From Pseudomonadota bacterium (lineage in GTDB: Bacteria > Pseudomonadota > Gammaproteobacteria > Acidiferrobacterales > Acidiferrobacteraceae): 11,468 nucleotides of DNA. The stretch covers positions 1 through 11,468 of the forward strand of contig JAJZZU010000052.1 of the NCBI GenBank assembly GCA_021797365.1, written 5' to 3'. Both the position numbers and the translations under genes were made by a program. This document shows, piece after piece, positions 1-6,559 of this stretch. The notes beneath the pieces were generated by a model. The model was given only the letters and a program-made list of their open reading frames with translations, was not told the DNA's origin and made no database searches. Within the stretch, counting starts at the first letter, position 1. Every line of letters begins with the position of its first letter.

Positions 1-189
1 TTTTACGGGTTGTTCGTTTTTGCATTAAGCCCAATGCTATTTATCGGAGTGTTACCGATAGAGCTGGTCATGTTTTTTTTGGTTATAATTGCCGGCCCGT
101 CGTTCATGATGATGCTCTTTGTTCGCGGTCACTTGTTGGAAAGATCGAAACTGCATGGCGCGGCGAAATCTGGAGACTGTGACAAATAA
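1..189 (+). CDS. 3' end of an unidentified membrane-protein gene (5' end outside window)
   Basis: Frame 1 is open from the first base to a TAA at 187-189. The 62 residues begin with a strongly hydrophobic stretch (about residues 1-42, rich in F, L, V, I and M) that could form two membrane helices. A short polar, basic tail with RGHLLERSKLHG follows. The TAA overlaps the ATG of the next gene by one base (TAATG), so the two genes are probably translationally coupled and in one operon. I do not recognise the family. A small conjugation or secretion membrane subunit would fit the context but nothing in the residues proves it. Confidence 0.6.
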   Translation, partial: FYGLFVFALSPMLFIGVLPIELVMFFLVIIAGPSFMMMLFVRGHLLERSKLHGAAKSGDCDK

Positions 190-1313
190 TGATGGCCACC
201 CGACAAGATTCCCCGCCCATCCTCCTCTCCCGCACCACATTCCGGGAGACGGTCCTCGCGCGCCATGAAGGACGCTGCTGCCTGTGCCCCAGCGAGGCGG
301 TGGACGCCCATCACATCCTCGAGCGCCGCCTGTGGCCCGACGGCGGCTACTATCTGGATAATGGGGCGGCCGTCTGCGAGGAACATCATTTGGCCTGCGA
401 GCGGACCCTGATCTCCGTGGAGGACGTGCGCGCGGCGTCCGGCATCACCCGTATCCTGGTGCCGCCCCATATGGACCCCGAGGATCTGTACGATAAGTGG
501 GGCAATCCCATTCTGCCAAACGGCCACCGCCTGCGCGGAGAATTGTTCGCCGACTTGAGTGTCCAGAAGGCCCTGCGCGAAGGCGGCGTCCTTGATCGGT
601 TTCTGCCGTGGGTCAAGTATCCTAAGACCGCGCACCTGCCGTGGTCGGGGACCATCCAGAAAGACGATCGCGTGCAGGCCGTACCATCGGCCTGGGTGGG
701 CCAGACGGTGGTGGTCACCGAGAAGATGGACGGCGAGAACACCTCGATCTATCGCGACCACATCCATGCGCGCAGTGTGGACAGCCCCAACCACCTGTCG
801 CGCAACTGGGTCAAAAACTGGGCGGCCAGCATCCAGCACGAGATCCCGGATGGATGGCGCATCTGCGGGGAAAACCTGTACGCCCGGCACACGATTCCTT
901 ATGGGGATCTGCCGCACTTCTTCCTGGGGTTCTCCATCTGGAACGAGGCAAACGTCTGCCTGTCGTGGGCCGAGACCCAGGAATGGTTCGATCTCCTCGG
1001 GATTGTCCCGGTCCCCGTCCTGTACGAGGGGATTTACAATGAGACATGGATCCGTGCGCTCGCCACGCGAGAGTGGATGCGCGATCACGAGGGCTATGTC
1101 ATCCGCCCCGCTGCGGCTTTCACCTTCCGCCAGTTTACGGCCGTCACGGCGAAATATGTGCGCCCGGGCCACAATCAAGACGGCAGCACCCACGGCTTCC
1201 GCTATAAGCGCGTGATCCCGAACCACCTAGCGTCCGAGGGGCTGGCCCCGCCCGACACCCACCGGAGCCCATCTCCCGAGGAAACGTATGACCGCCATAA
1301 CCCTGGCTTCTGA
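189..1313 (+). CDS. HNH-like domain fused to an ATP-dependent RNA ligase
   Basis: A 374-residue, two-part protein. Residues about 29-71 look like an HNH/zinc module: C30-x2-C33, H41-H42-I, R46, W49, N58, C63, H66-H67. From about residue 150 it has the ordered motifs of covalent nucleotidyltransferase RNA ligases: motif I KMDGEN (nucleophile K179), motif III-like GENLY (227-231), motif IV EGYVIR (301-306) and motif V AKYVR (321-325). Members of the RNA_ligase family join RNA 3'-OH and 5'-phosphate ends through an adenylated lysine. The ATG at 189 overlaps the previous stop. A downstream uracil-DNA-glycosylase-like gene starts inside its last codons. The ligase assignment is firm. Whether the HNH part cuts nucleic acid or only binds it is unknown. 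A role in repairing cleaved tRNA is suggested only by the nearby tRNA array. Confidence 0.88.
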   Translation: MMATRQDSPPILLSRTTFRETVLARHEGRCCLCPSEAVDAHHILERRLWPDGGYYLDNGAAVCEEHHLACERTLISVEDVRAASGITRILVPPHMDPEDLYDKWGNPILPNGHRLRGELFADLSVQKALREGGVLDRFLPWVKYPKTAHLPWSGTIQKDDRVQAVPSAWVGQTVVVTEKMDGENTSIYRDHIHARSVDSPNHLSRNWVKNWAASIQHEIPDGWRICGENLYARHTIPYGDLPHFFLGFSIWNEANVCLSWAETQEWFDLLGIVPVPVLYEGIYNETWIRALATREWMRDHEGYVIRPAAAFTFRQFTAVTAKYVRPGHNQDGSTHGFRYKRVIPNHLASEGLAPPDTHRSPSPEETYDRHNPGF

Positions 1314-1965
1314 GATGATCGCCACCCTGCCGGTGGGTCACCCCGGGCTCTATAACCCGTGGCGAGAAACGTGTGTCCACGATACCCCTGACAACGGCCC
1401 CGAAGCCCGCACCGAACGGCTGGCGGCCCATCTGGACTGCCCGCACCCGCGCGCCCTCCTGATCGGCGAGGCGCCCGGCTACCAGGGATGCCGGTATAGC
1501 GGGGTGGCCTTCACGAGCGAGCGCCTGTTGCTGGAAGGGGCCATCCCCCGAATCGCAGCCCCGGCGGGACGCCTTACGACGCGGCTTTTGCCGTTCTCGG
1601 AGCCTTCGGCCACCATCGTCTGGAAGACGCTCTACGCGCAGGGATTGGCGGAGTCCGTGATCCTCTGGAATGCCGTGCAACTGCACCCCCACCGTCTGGA
1701 CGCCCATTGGACCAATCGCACGCCGACCCCGGAGGAGGTGGCCTTGGGACGCCCGGGACTCGAGGTCTTGCGCGCGGCGTTTCCGGAGGTCCCGATCCTC
1801 GCCGTCGGGCAGAAGGCCGCAGGGCTTTTGGAGGCCATGGGATTACCGGTAGCCGCGGTCCTGCGGCATCCGGCCAACGGCGGGGCGACAGCGTTTCGCG
1901 CGGGGTTGGCTGAGTGGAACGGCGGCGCGGGGCAGTATCCGTGCCCCAAAATTTCAAGCAAGTGA
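1288..1965 (+). CDS. Uracil-DNA glycosylase superfamily protein
   Basis: 225 residues. The motif GEAPGYQGCRYSG (about residues 60-72) matches the GEAPG water-activating motif of family 4/5-type uracil-DNA glycosylases. ILWNAVQLHPH (125-135) resembles the central N-x-x-x-x-x-P/H segment, and HPANGG (194-199) the C-terminal HP[SA] DNA-intercalation motif. Usual family length is about 190-230, so it is full length. Family members remove uracil or other deaminated bases from DNA. No four-cysteine Fe-S pattern is evident, so it may be a divergent branch with another substrate. The start ATG lies 26 bases inside the ligase gene with GAGG about 6 bases upstream, indicating coupled translation. It ends just before the ribosome site of the KfrA-like gene. 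Confidence 0.75.
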   Translation: MTAITLASEMIATLPVGHPGLYNPWRETCVHDTPDNGPEARTERLAAHLDCPHPRALLIGEAPGYQGCRYSGVAFTSERLLLEGAIPRIAAPAGRLTTRLLPFSEPSATIVWKTLYAQGLAESVILWNAVQLHPHRLDAHWTNRTPTPEEVALGRPGLEVLRAAFPEVPILAVGQKAAGLLEAMGLPVAAVLRHPANGGATAFRAGLAEWNGGAGQYPCPKISSK

Positions 1966-1979
1966 GAGGACATGACGCA

Positions 1980-3035
1980 ATGGCAAAAGCAGGGCGTTCC
2001 AGTGATACCCGCGCGCGGGTCAGAGAGGTCGCCGACCGGCTCGTGGCGGACGGGGTCTCCGTGCGAGACATCACGATCGACAGCATCTATGCGGAGATCC
2101 GACAGGGAAGCCGCACCACGATCAACGATGAGTTACGGGCCTGGCGGCGTGAGCGCGCCTTGATCGACGCCCAGGTGACCGCCATCCCGGGCCCCGTCCT
2201 GTCTGCGGCGGAAGCGCTCTGGTCCGCCGCTTCTCAGGCTGCTGAGGCTGCCCTGCGCGATCGTCGGCAGGAGGTCGAGGATCAGGCTACCGCCGTGCAG
2301 GAACGGCTCCTAGCCCTCGAAGGGCAGGTGGCAAGCGAACAGCAGCGGTCTGCCGCCCTTGAGGCGCAGGTTGCGGCCCAGGAGGCGGTGATTGGCACAC
2401 TCCGCCAGGATCTGACGGAGGCCCGGACGGCGGCCGACACCGCCCGCGCCCAGGCAGAGATGCTGACCAGCCAAGTGGAGACACTGCGCGCCGACGGTGA
2501 ACAGCGGTTGAACCGGCAGCGGACCGATTACGAGTTCCGAATCGCCGCGCTCACCGAGGCTGCGGCGAAAAAAGACGCCGCCTACCGAGCGGAGATCGAG
2601 AAGGCCCATGCCCGTCTCGAGGGCGTCCAAAACCACATGCTGCAACAGGTCTCCGAGGCGCGCGATCTCGCCAAGAAGGCGGAAGCGGCGCTGGCTAAGG
2701 CTCAACAACGCAACGACGAATTGGCGGCGCATCTGCAGGCGGCCCGCGAAGACATAGCAGCGGCCAGGGCCGCCGGCGCCGAGCGCGAGGCGCGCGAGCA
2801 GCAGGAGAGGGGGCGCCTTGTCGCGACCCTACAATCCCTTCAGGGCCAGGTCGACGAGGCCCGTCGGGGCGAGGCGGCCGCGAGGGAGAGGTTGGCGGCT
2901 GTCAGCGAGCAGATCGCCGCACAGTCCGAACAGGTGAAGGTGGCCGAGCGCGAGAAGGCAAGCCTGCTGGATTTGCTGGCCAAGCAGTCGAGACCCGCAA
3001 AGGCGGCCCGCAAGGGTGGAAAAGTGGCGCAATGA
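1980..3035 (+). CDS. kfrA: KfrA-like plasmid DNA-binding coiled-coil protein
   Basis: 351 residues. I choose the ATG at 1980 (MAKAGRSS) because GAGAGGA at 1964-1970 lies 9 bases upstream; the longer in-frame start at 1914 would lie inside the previous gene. Residues about 8-60 (TRARVREVADRLVADG...SRTTINDELRAWRRER) match the KfrA N-terminal DNA-binding domain. About residues 90-335 form a long Ala/Glu/Arg/Gln-rich coiled coil. The C-terminus is basic (SRPAKAARKGGKVAQ). KfrA proteins of IncP and related plasmids are autoregulators and assist plasmid stability, forming filament-like assemblies. The SD overlaps the glycosylase stop, so it belongs to the same operon. The family call is firm; the role in this element is inferred. 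Confidence 0.85.
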   Translation: MAKAGRSSDTRARVREVADRLVADGVSVRDITIDSIYAEIRQGSRTTINDELRAWRRERALIDAQVTAIPGPVLSAAEALWSAASQAAEAALRDRRQEVEDQATAVQERLLALEGQVASEQQRSAALEAQVAAQEAVIGTLRQDLTEARTAADTARAQAEMLTSQVETLRADGEQRLNRQRTDYEFRIAALTEAAAKKDAAYRAEIEKAHARLEGVQNHMLQQVSEARDLAKKAEAALAKAQQRNDELAAHLQAAREDIAAARAAGAEREAREQQERGRLVATLQSLQGQVDEARRGEAAARERLAAVSEQIAAQSEQVKVAEREKASLLDLLAKQSRPAKAARKGGKVAQ

Positions 3036-3045
3036 TCCCATTGAC

Positions 3046-4098
3046 TCAGGAGAGCGCCGTATCGGAGTCCGCGTGGTCGGCGAAAATCCTCAAAGGAGAG
3101 ATGGCGTTCATGTCGCCTTGCGGAATCTCCAACACGGTGATGTGAGCCTCCTGGGCCTCTGCCGAAGGTCGCGCCATGCGCGCTGCACCCGTATCGAGAA
3201 AGATATGGCTACCGCGCTGGAAGACCTGCCGCACAATCGTGTGGCCGACAAAGGTCGGTGACAATCCCGGCACACCGGGGCCAGCCAGGGAGGCGCCCAC
3301 GAGGCTTCGGCCCCAGAGCAGTCGCATCCGCCAATGATCGGCGCCGTCAAACCCTTCGATGTACTCGATCGGCACGATGTCGGGACCCGTACCGGGCTCC
3401 AAACGATCGAGGACGGCGTCGGTCACGCGCGCCTTGGGTCCGTCGAGTTCCGCGTGGACGACGTGATAGCGGCGGTCGCCTGTCCCCACGATCAGGATAT
3501 GCGGCAAGAGCGCGACGCGCGGGAGGAGGCGATAGCGCAATTCGTCTTGTTCGTCGGATGACAGATGCAGTACCCAGTCTCCGCCATTGGCGATAAAGGG
3601 GTGGTCGAGGTCGGCTCTCCCGTAATGCTCCTGGCCCAAAAGGGAATCCAACAGCATGTCTTCGTGGTTGCCGCGTACCGCATAAAACCAGGGCTCGCAG
3701 AGCAGGCGTAGGCTGTCCAAGCTGTCGGGACCGCGGTCGACCAGGTCGCCGACAGACAGGACCCGGTCACGCGTCGGATCGAAATCCCGGGTCGTGAGAA
3801 AACGCCGGAGCGCGGGCCCGTGGCCATGCAGGTCGCCCACCACGAAATCGCGGCCCTCCCGATTGGCGGGCAGGCGCGCGACGATATCGCGTTGGGTATT
3901 TTCGTACAGGATCGCCGCACGGTGAGTGGGTAATGCCGTTTCCCGGGTCTCGTACCGGCGATATTGACGCGCGCTCACACCCAGAAGGCCCGCCTGGCGT
4001 GCCAGGGTGCGCCTATTCTTGAGACGCGCGTCCCACAGAGCGGAGACCATTTCGTCGGAAGGAAGGCCGATCGGAGGCTGTTGGGGAGGTCTGAGCAT
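3046..4098 (-). CDS. HTH domain fused to a PPP-family metallophosphatase
   Basis: 350 residues. Residues about 14-60 (SDEMVSALWDARLKN...ARQAGLLGVSARQYRRYE) look like an XRE-type helix-turn-helix. From about residue 84 the calcineurin-like/PPP motifs run in order: GDLHGH (88-93), GDLVDRGPDS (117-126), RGNHE (142-146), VVHAE (213-217), then VGHT and LDTGA near the C-terminus. These supply the two-metal site used by bacterial Ser/Thr phosphatases (PrpA/B, lambda phosphatase) and ApaH-like hydrolases. The substrate could be phosphoprotein, dinucleoside polyphosphate or RNA ends; sequence alone does not decide. Its start is divergent from the XRE gene. A TATACT box lies 7 bases before the ATG and no SD is seen, suggesting a leaderless message. 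It converges on the KfrA-like gene with 10 bases between stops and no visible terminator. Confidence 0.85.
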   Translation of the reverse strand: MLRPPQQPPIGLPSDEMVSALWDARLKNRRTLARQAGLLGVSARQYRRYETRETALPTHRAAILYENTQRDIVARLPANREGRDFVVGDLHGHGPALRRFLTTRDFDPTRDRVLSVGDLVDRGPDSLDSLRLLCEPWFYAVRGNHEDMLLDSLLGQEHYGRADLDHPFIANGGDWVLHLSSDEQDELRYRLLPRVALLPHILIVGTGDRRYHVVHAELDGPKARVTDAVLDRLEPGTGPDIVPIEYIEGFDGADHWRMRLLWGRSLVGASLAGPGVPGLSPTFVGHTIVRQVFQRGSHIFLDTGAARMARPSAEAQEAHITVLEIPQGDMNAISPLRIFADHADSDTALS

Positions 4099-4102
4099 GT
4101 GG

Positions 4103-4139
4103 TAAAGTATACAACAAAGAATCTATTTATGGTACTTTA
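4103..4139. promoter_or_regulatory. Inverted repeat overlapping the promoter of the HTH-phosphatase gene
   Basis: TAAAGTA (4103-4109) and TACTTTA (4133-4139) form a perfect 7-bp inverted repeat with 23 bases between arms. The left arm overlaps TATACT, the probable -10 of the minus-strand gene (4111-4106). This is a plausible operator for the phosphatase's own HTH domain or for the adjacent XRE protein. The AT-rich patch contrasts with its GC-rich surroundings. Confidence 0.5.
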
Positions 4140-4151
4140 TGCGCTATAGTC

Positions 4152-4165
4152 ATCCATAGATGGAT
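4152..4165. promoter_or_regulatory. Palindrome before the XRE gene, possible operator
   Basis: ATCCAT-AG-ATGGAT is a perfect 6-2-6 palindrome ending 9 bases before the XRE start. A TATAGT box at 4145-4150 could be a -10 element for the XRE gene, placing the palindrome over the transcription start. XRE regulators commonly bind such short dyads to repress themselves. No convincing -35 is seen. Confidence 0.45.
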
Positions 4166-4174
4166 CGTTAACAG

Positions 4175-4504
4175 ATGAAGCCGTTGGCCAAAAAGGCGTT
4201 GCCTCCCAAGGTGCGCACATCCCTCAAAAAACTGGGGGAGGACTTGCGCACAGCGCGCCTGCGCAGAAATATCCTGGTGGCGCACCTAGCCGAGCGGGCT
4301 GGGGTATCTCCCGGAACGATCTTGCGGTTGGAAAGCGGCGATCCTGGGGTGGGCATGGGCACATTAGTGCTGGCCATGTGGCTTCTGGGGTTGAATGATC
4401 GCATGATGCAACTGGTGGACGAAACGAAAGACGACATGGGTATGGTCTTGGAAGCAGAGCAGCGGCGGAAACGGGCCAGGAAGGTCCGTTTTAAGGCGGA
4501 GTGA
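4175..4504 (+). CDS. XRE/HipB-like helix-turn-helix regulator
   Basis: 109 residues. Residues about 17-75 form an HTH_3-type domain: LGEDLRTARLRRNILVAHLAERAGVS is the helix-turn-helix core (written in part), followed by PGTILRLESGDPGVGMGTL, which carries the typical family ending. The tail is basic (RRKRARKVRF). It resembles HipB-like antitoxin/repressor proteins. It is divergent from the phosphatase gene and lies upstream of the Fic gene with about 200 bases between. The SD is weak (GGA at 4162-4164). It may control the phosphatase, itself and possibly the Fic gene, whose leader has repeats. That partnership is inferred from position. Confidence 0.8.
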   Translation: MKPLAKKALPPKVRTSLKKLGEDLRTARLRRNILVAHLAERAGVSPGTILRLESGDPGVGMGTLVLAMWLLGLNDRMMQLVDETKDDMGMVLEAEQRRKRARKVRFKAE

Positions 4505-4614
4505 TCAGGATGGACGCAGCCGCCAGACAAGCCCTCGGGTGAGACAGCGCAACCTGGCGCTGGCCGAGGTCGGGTTGACGGCGGGCCTGGTGGATCGCAA
4601 GCCCCGCGATGCGC

Positions 4615-4695
4615 TTAGATGACAAAAACCCGCAGACAAACTTTACTTAGTTGACAAAAACCCGTAGACTCTCCTCCGTTAAACGGAAAAACCCG
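4615..4695 (+). repeat. Iteron-like direct repeats in the Fic-gene leader
   Basis: Two 23-bp copies at 4615-4637 and 4647-4669 differ at only two positions; both contain TGACAAAAACCCG followed by AGAC. A third partial copy keeps AAAAACCCG at 4687-4695. The shared core starts at 4624, 4656 and 4687, giving spacings of 32 and 31, about three helical turns, so all copies lie on one DNA face. This pattern suits an operator or iteron set bound by a protein such as the Fic protein's own N-terminal domain. A weak promoter ATGACA-17-TTTACT (4619-4647) would be covered by it. Confidence 0.6.
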
Positions 4696-4712
4696 CGCAT
4701 TGAGGGGGCCTC

Positions 4713-6260
4713 ATGATCCTGTTTCGCAATGCCACCAATCATCGCCGGATCGAGAACTGGGTCCGCGCGGGCCGTCTGCTTCGGCTAACGAAGGGGGTCT
4801 ACTCCACCGACCTCGAGACGGACCCGTCCTGGCAGGTTCGGCAAAACCTCATTCCGATCCTGGCCGCCTTGCGCCCCGGCGCGGTCATCTCCCATCGCAG
4901 CGCCCTGCGCGAAGATTTTGGGGCCGAGGAGGGGTTGGTGACGCTGACCGATCCCACCATCACCCAGAACTACCTGATCTCTCTGCCAGGTGTGCGTGTC
5001 GTGGCCATATCAGGCCCCGGCCCCACGCCTTACGACCGCGACCTGGGGGTCGGGAAGGCCATCGGTCAAATGGATAGCACGATCCATGTATCGGGTCTGT
5101 GGCGGGCCGTCCTGGAGAACCTGGAGCCACGCCGGGTCGTGCGCGCCATTGGCCAACCTATTACTGTGTCGGCGTCCGACCTCAAAGCGTTCCTGGCCGA
5201 TCGCCTAACGACCCCCGAGGATGTGGGTCGCCTGGAAGAGAACATCGCCTTGGGGATCTCTGCGGACTCTCATTGGCACCGCGAAGCGGCTAAGGCAAAG
5301 AGCCTGCTGCAACGCCGCCGGCAAGACTTGGCGGCGAACGCCCCCTTCTCGACACCGAGTGTCGATCAACGGCGTGTGGCCCTATTCGAAGACCTGGCAC
5401 GGCAACTGATACGCGGCATACACGGCAACGAGTCCTTGTGGGATGACGGTCTCCCGGATTTTCCGGGGCGGCCAACCGCCAGTGACCGACGTTTCCTGAA
5501 CGCTGCCTTCTATGAGTCTTATTTCTCGAACTACATCGAGGGCACGCAATTCGATCCCGAGGACGCACGAGCGATCGCTTTGGGCCGGAACGCCGAAAGG
5601 GAACAGCGAAAGGAGGGGCACGACATCCGCGCCCTTTACGAACTGTACGCAAACCCTGAACTATTTTTGCGTGCCGATCGCACGGCAGACGAGTTTCTGG
5701 CCAACCTCAAGGATTGGCATGGAATCTTTGGGGCGCATATCGACAAGGAGGCAATCCATCCCGGACAATTCAAGGACGCGCGCAACTTCGCAGGAAGCAC
5801 CGCCTTTGTCGATCCCGCGCAAGTAGAGGGCACACTGCGGGCTGCATGGGAGATTGGTGAACACCTGTCAGAACCCTTTGATCGCGCCGTATTTCGCGCA
5901 GTCTCAACCGTGAGCATCCATCCGTTTCTGGATGGGAACGGACGGATCACACGGTTGGCGGCCGCCAATATCCTGGGGCGGGCCGGCAAGATGCGTTTCC
6001 TGATTCCTAATGTGTTTCGGGAAGACTATATCCTAGCCTTGCGGGCTTTCTCGAACGGCAACTCTGTGCCGGTGATCCGAATGTTCCGGCGCGCCATGGA
6101 GATTTCTGCCAGCATCCCGTTTGATAGGCCATTCCCGGATCTGACCCAATGGTTGAAGGATCGCAATGCCTTTCTGGACCCCAACGACGGCAAATGGCGG
6201 GATGTGCCGGTCGCGCGCAAAGCGCCGCGAGAGGACGACCTGTCTCCGGGAATGGGTTAA
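4713..6260 (+). CDS. Fic-domain protein with AbiEi-like winged-helix N-terminus
   Basis: 515 residues, preceded by GAGGGGG at 4702-4708. Residues about 1-80 (RIENWVRAGRLLRLTKGVYS...VISHRSAL) resemble the N-terminal winged helix of AbiEi-type antitoxins. The Fic core carries HPFLDGNGRITR at 403-414 with catalytic H403, the phosphate-loop DGNGR, and R414. Fic enzymes transfer AMP or related groups to target hydroxyls. SNYIEG at 272-277 fits the inhibitory-helix motif [S/T]xxxE[G/N], so this is probably a self-inhibited class II Fic whose E276 blocks ATP placement. The C-terminus (ISASIPFDRPFPDLTQW...) is like that of larger Fic proteins. The design suggests a DNA-binding, autoregulated modifying enzyme or a fused toxin-antitoxin unit. 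The target is unknown. Confidence 0.88.
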   Translation: MILFRNATNHRRIENWVRAGRLLRLTKGVYSTDLETDPSWQVRQNLIPILAALRPGAVISHRSALREDFGAEEGLVTLTDPTITQNYLISLPGVRVVAISGPGPTPYDRDLGVGKAIGQMDSTIHVSGLWRAVLENLEPRRVVRAIGQPITVSASDLKAFLADRLTTPEDVGRLEENIALGISADSHWHREAAKAKSLLQRRRQDLAANAPFSTPSVDQRRVALFEDLARQLIRGIHGNESLWDDGLPDFPGRPTASDRRFLNAAFYESYFSNYIEGTQFDPEDARAIALGRNAEREQRKEGHDIRALYELYANPELFLRADRTADEFLANLKDWHGIFGAHIDKEAIHPGQFKDARNFAGSTAFVDPAQVEGTLRAAWEIGEHLSEPFDRAVFRAVSTVSIHPFLDGNGRITRLAAANILGRAGKMRFLIPNVFREDYILALRAFSNGNSVPVIRMFRRAMEISASIPFDRPFPDLTQWLKDRNAFLDPNDGKWRDVPVARKAPREDDLSPGMG

Positions 6261-6296
6261 ATAGCGCCATCAACCACGGGAAACCATGCGAGCAAA

Positions 6297-6371
6297 CCCG
6301 TCTTCGGGCGGTGGCGGCACAATATATGTGTCGTCCTAAACCACCCACAGCTAAAGCGAGGGGATTCTCGC
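6297..6371 (+). other. Nested hairpins, resembling an IS200/IS605 right end or structured RNA
   Basis: CCCG-TCTT-CGGG (6297-6308) is followed by GGTGG (6310-6314) pairing with CCACC (6341-6345). That pair encloses CGGCACA/TGTGTCG (6315-6321 with 6327-6333, one wobble). A GCGAG/CTCGC hairpin (6356-6371) comes next. The run CCCACAGCTAAAGCGAG followed by TTCTCGCGG recalls the hairpin-rich right ends of IS200/IS605 TnpB elements. No tnpB is present here. The structure is seen directly; the IS relation is a resemblance from memory. Confidence 0.4.
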
Positions 6372-6380
6372 GGAGATTGG

Positions 6381-6409
6381 TTGACACTACGGCCTTCGGG
6401 CGCTATTTT
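6381..6409 (+). promoter_or_regulatory. Sigma-70-like promoter in the Fic downstream gap
   Basis: TTGACA (6381-6386), 17 bases, then TATTTT (6404-6409). The -35 is a perfect consensus match and the spacing is optimal. It points right, where no protein gene lies on the plus strand before the terminator at about 6496. Confidence 0.5.
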
Positions 6410-6415
6410 CTCTGG

Positions 6416-6520
6416 TACCCAGCTTCCCGCATCCCGAATTGTCACCGTATGGCGCGCGTGGCCGGAAATCTCCGGTCTAGGGTGTGGTAAGCCGCAAAGC
6501 CCCGGTCTCCGGGGCTTTTG
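6416..6520 (+). ncRNA. Candidate small RNA of about 105 nt
   Basis: The stretch lies between the TTGACA/TATTTT promoter and a strong intrinsic terminator, with no plausible reading frame. It contains a CCGGA-AATC-TCCGG hairpin (about 6462-6475) before the terminator stem. It would be antisense only to the end of the opposite operon's transcript. This is a prediction from promoter, hairpin and terminator alone. Confidence 0.35.
6496..6520. terminator. Strong intrinsic terminator, probably bidirectional
   Basis: AAAGCCCCGG, a TCT loop, then CCGGGGCTTTT: a perfect 10-bp stem starting with A residues and ending in a T-run. It separates the Fic side from the convergent metallophosphoesterase operon, so it can stop both; the T-run on the minus strand is shorter. 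Confidence 0.85.
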
Positions 6521-6559
6521 TGTGAATGGCTTCCCAAGTCGCTGTCCATCTCTTCCCAC

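Noticed and set aside
559..1215. Second plus-strand frame inside the RNA ligase gene
   Set aside because: Its Arg/Ser/Pro-rich composition is that of an out-of-frame shadow, and no SD is seen.
129..1226. Long minus-strand open frame opposite the RNA ligase
   Set aside because: It is antisense to a gene with clear ligase motifs, shows no motifs of its own, and is a by-product of high GC content.
1914..1979. Longer N-terminus for the KfrA-like protein
   Set aside because: It would lie within the glycosylase gene; the ATG at 1980 has a well-spaced SD and begins the family domain.
4510..4623. Short frames between the XRE and Fic genes (10 and 27 codons)
   Set aside because: Too short, with no SD or recognisable product; the region is better explained by leader repeats.
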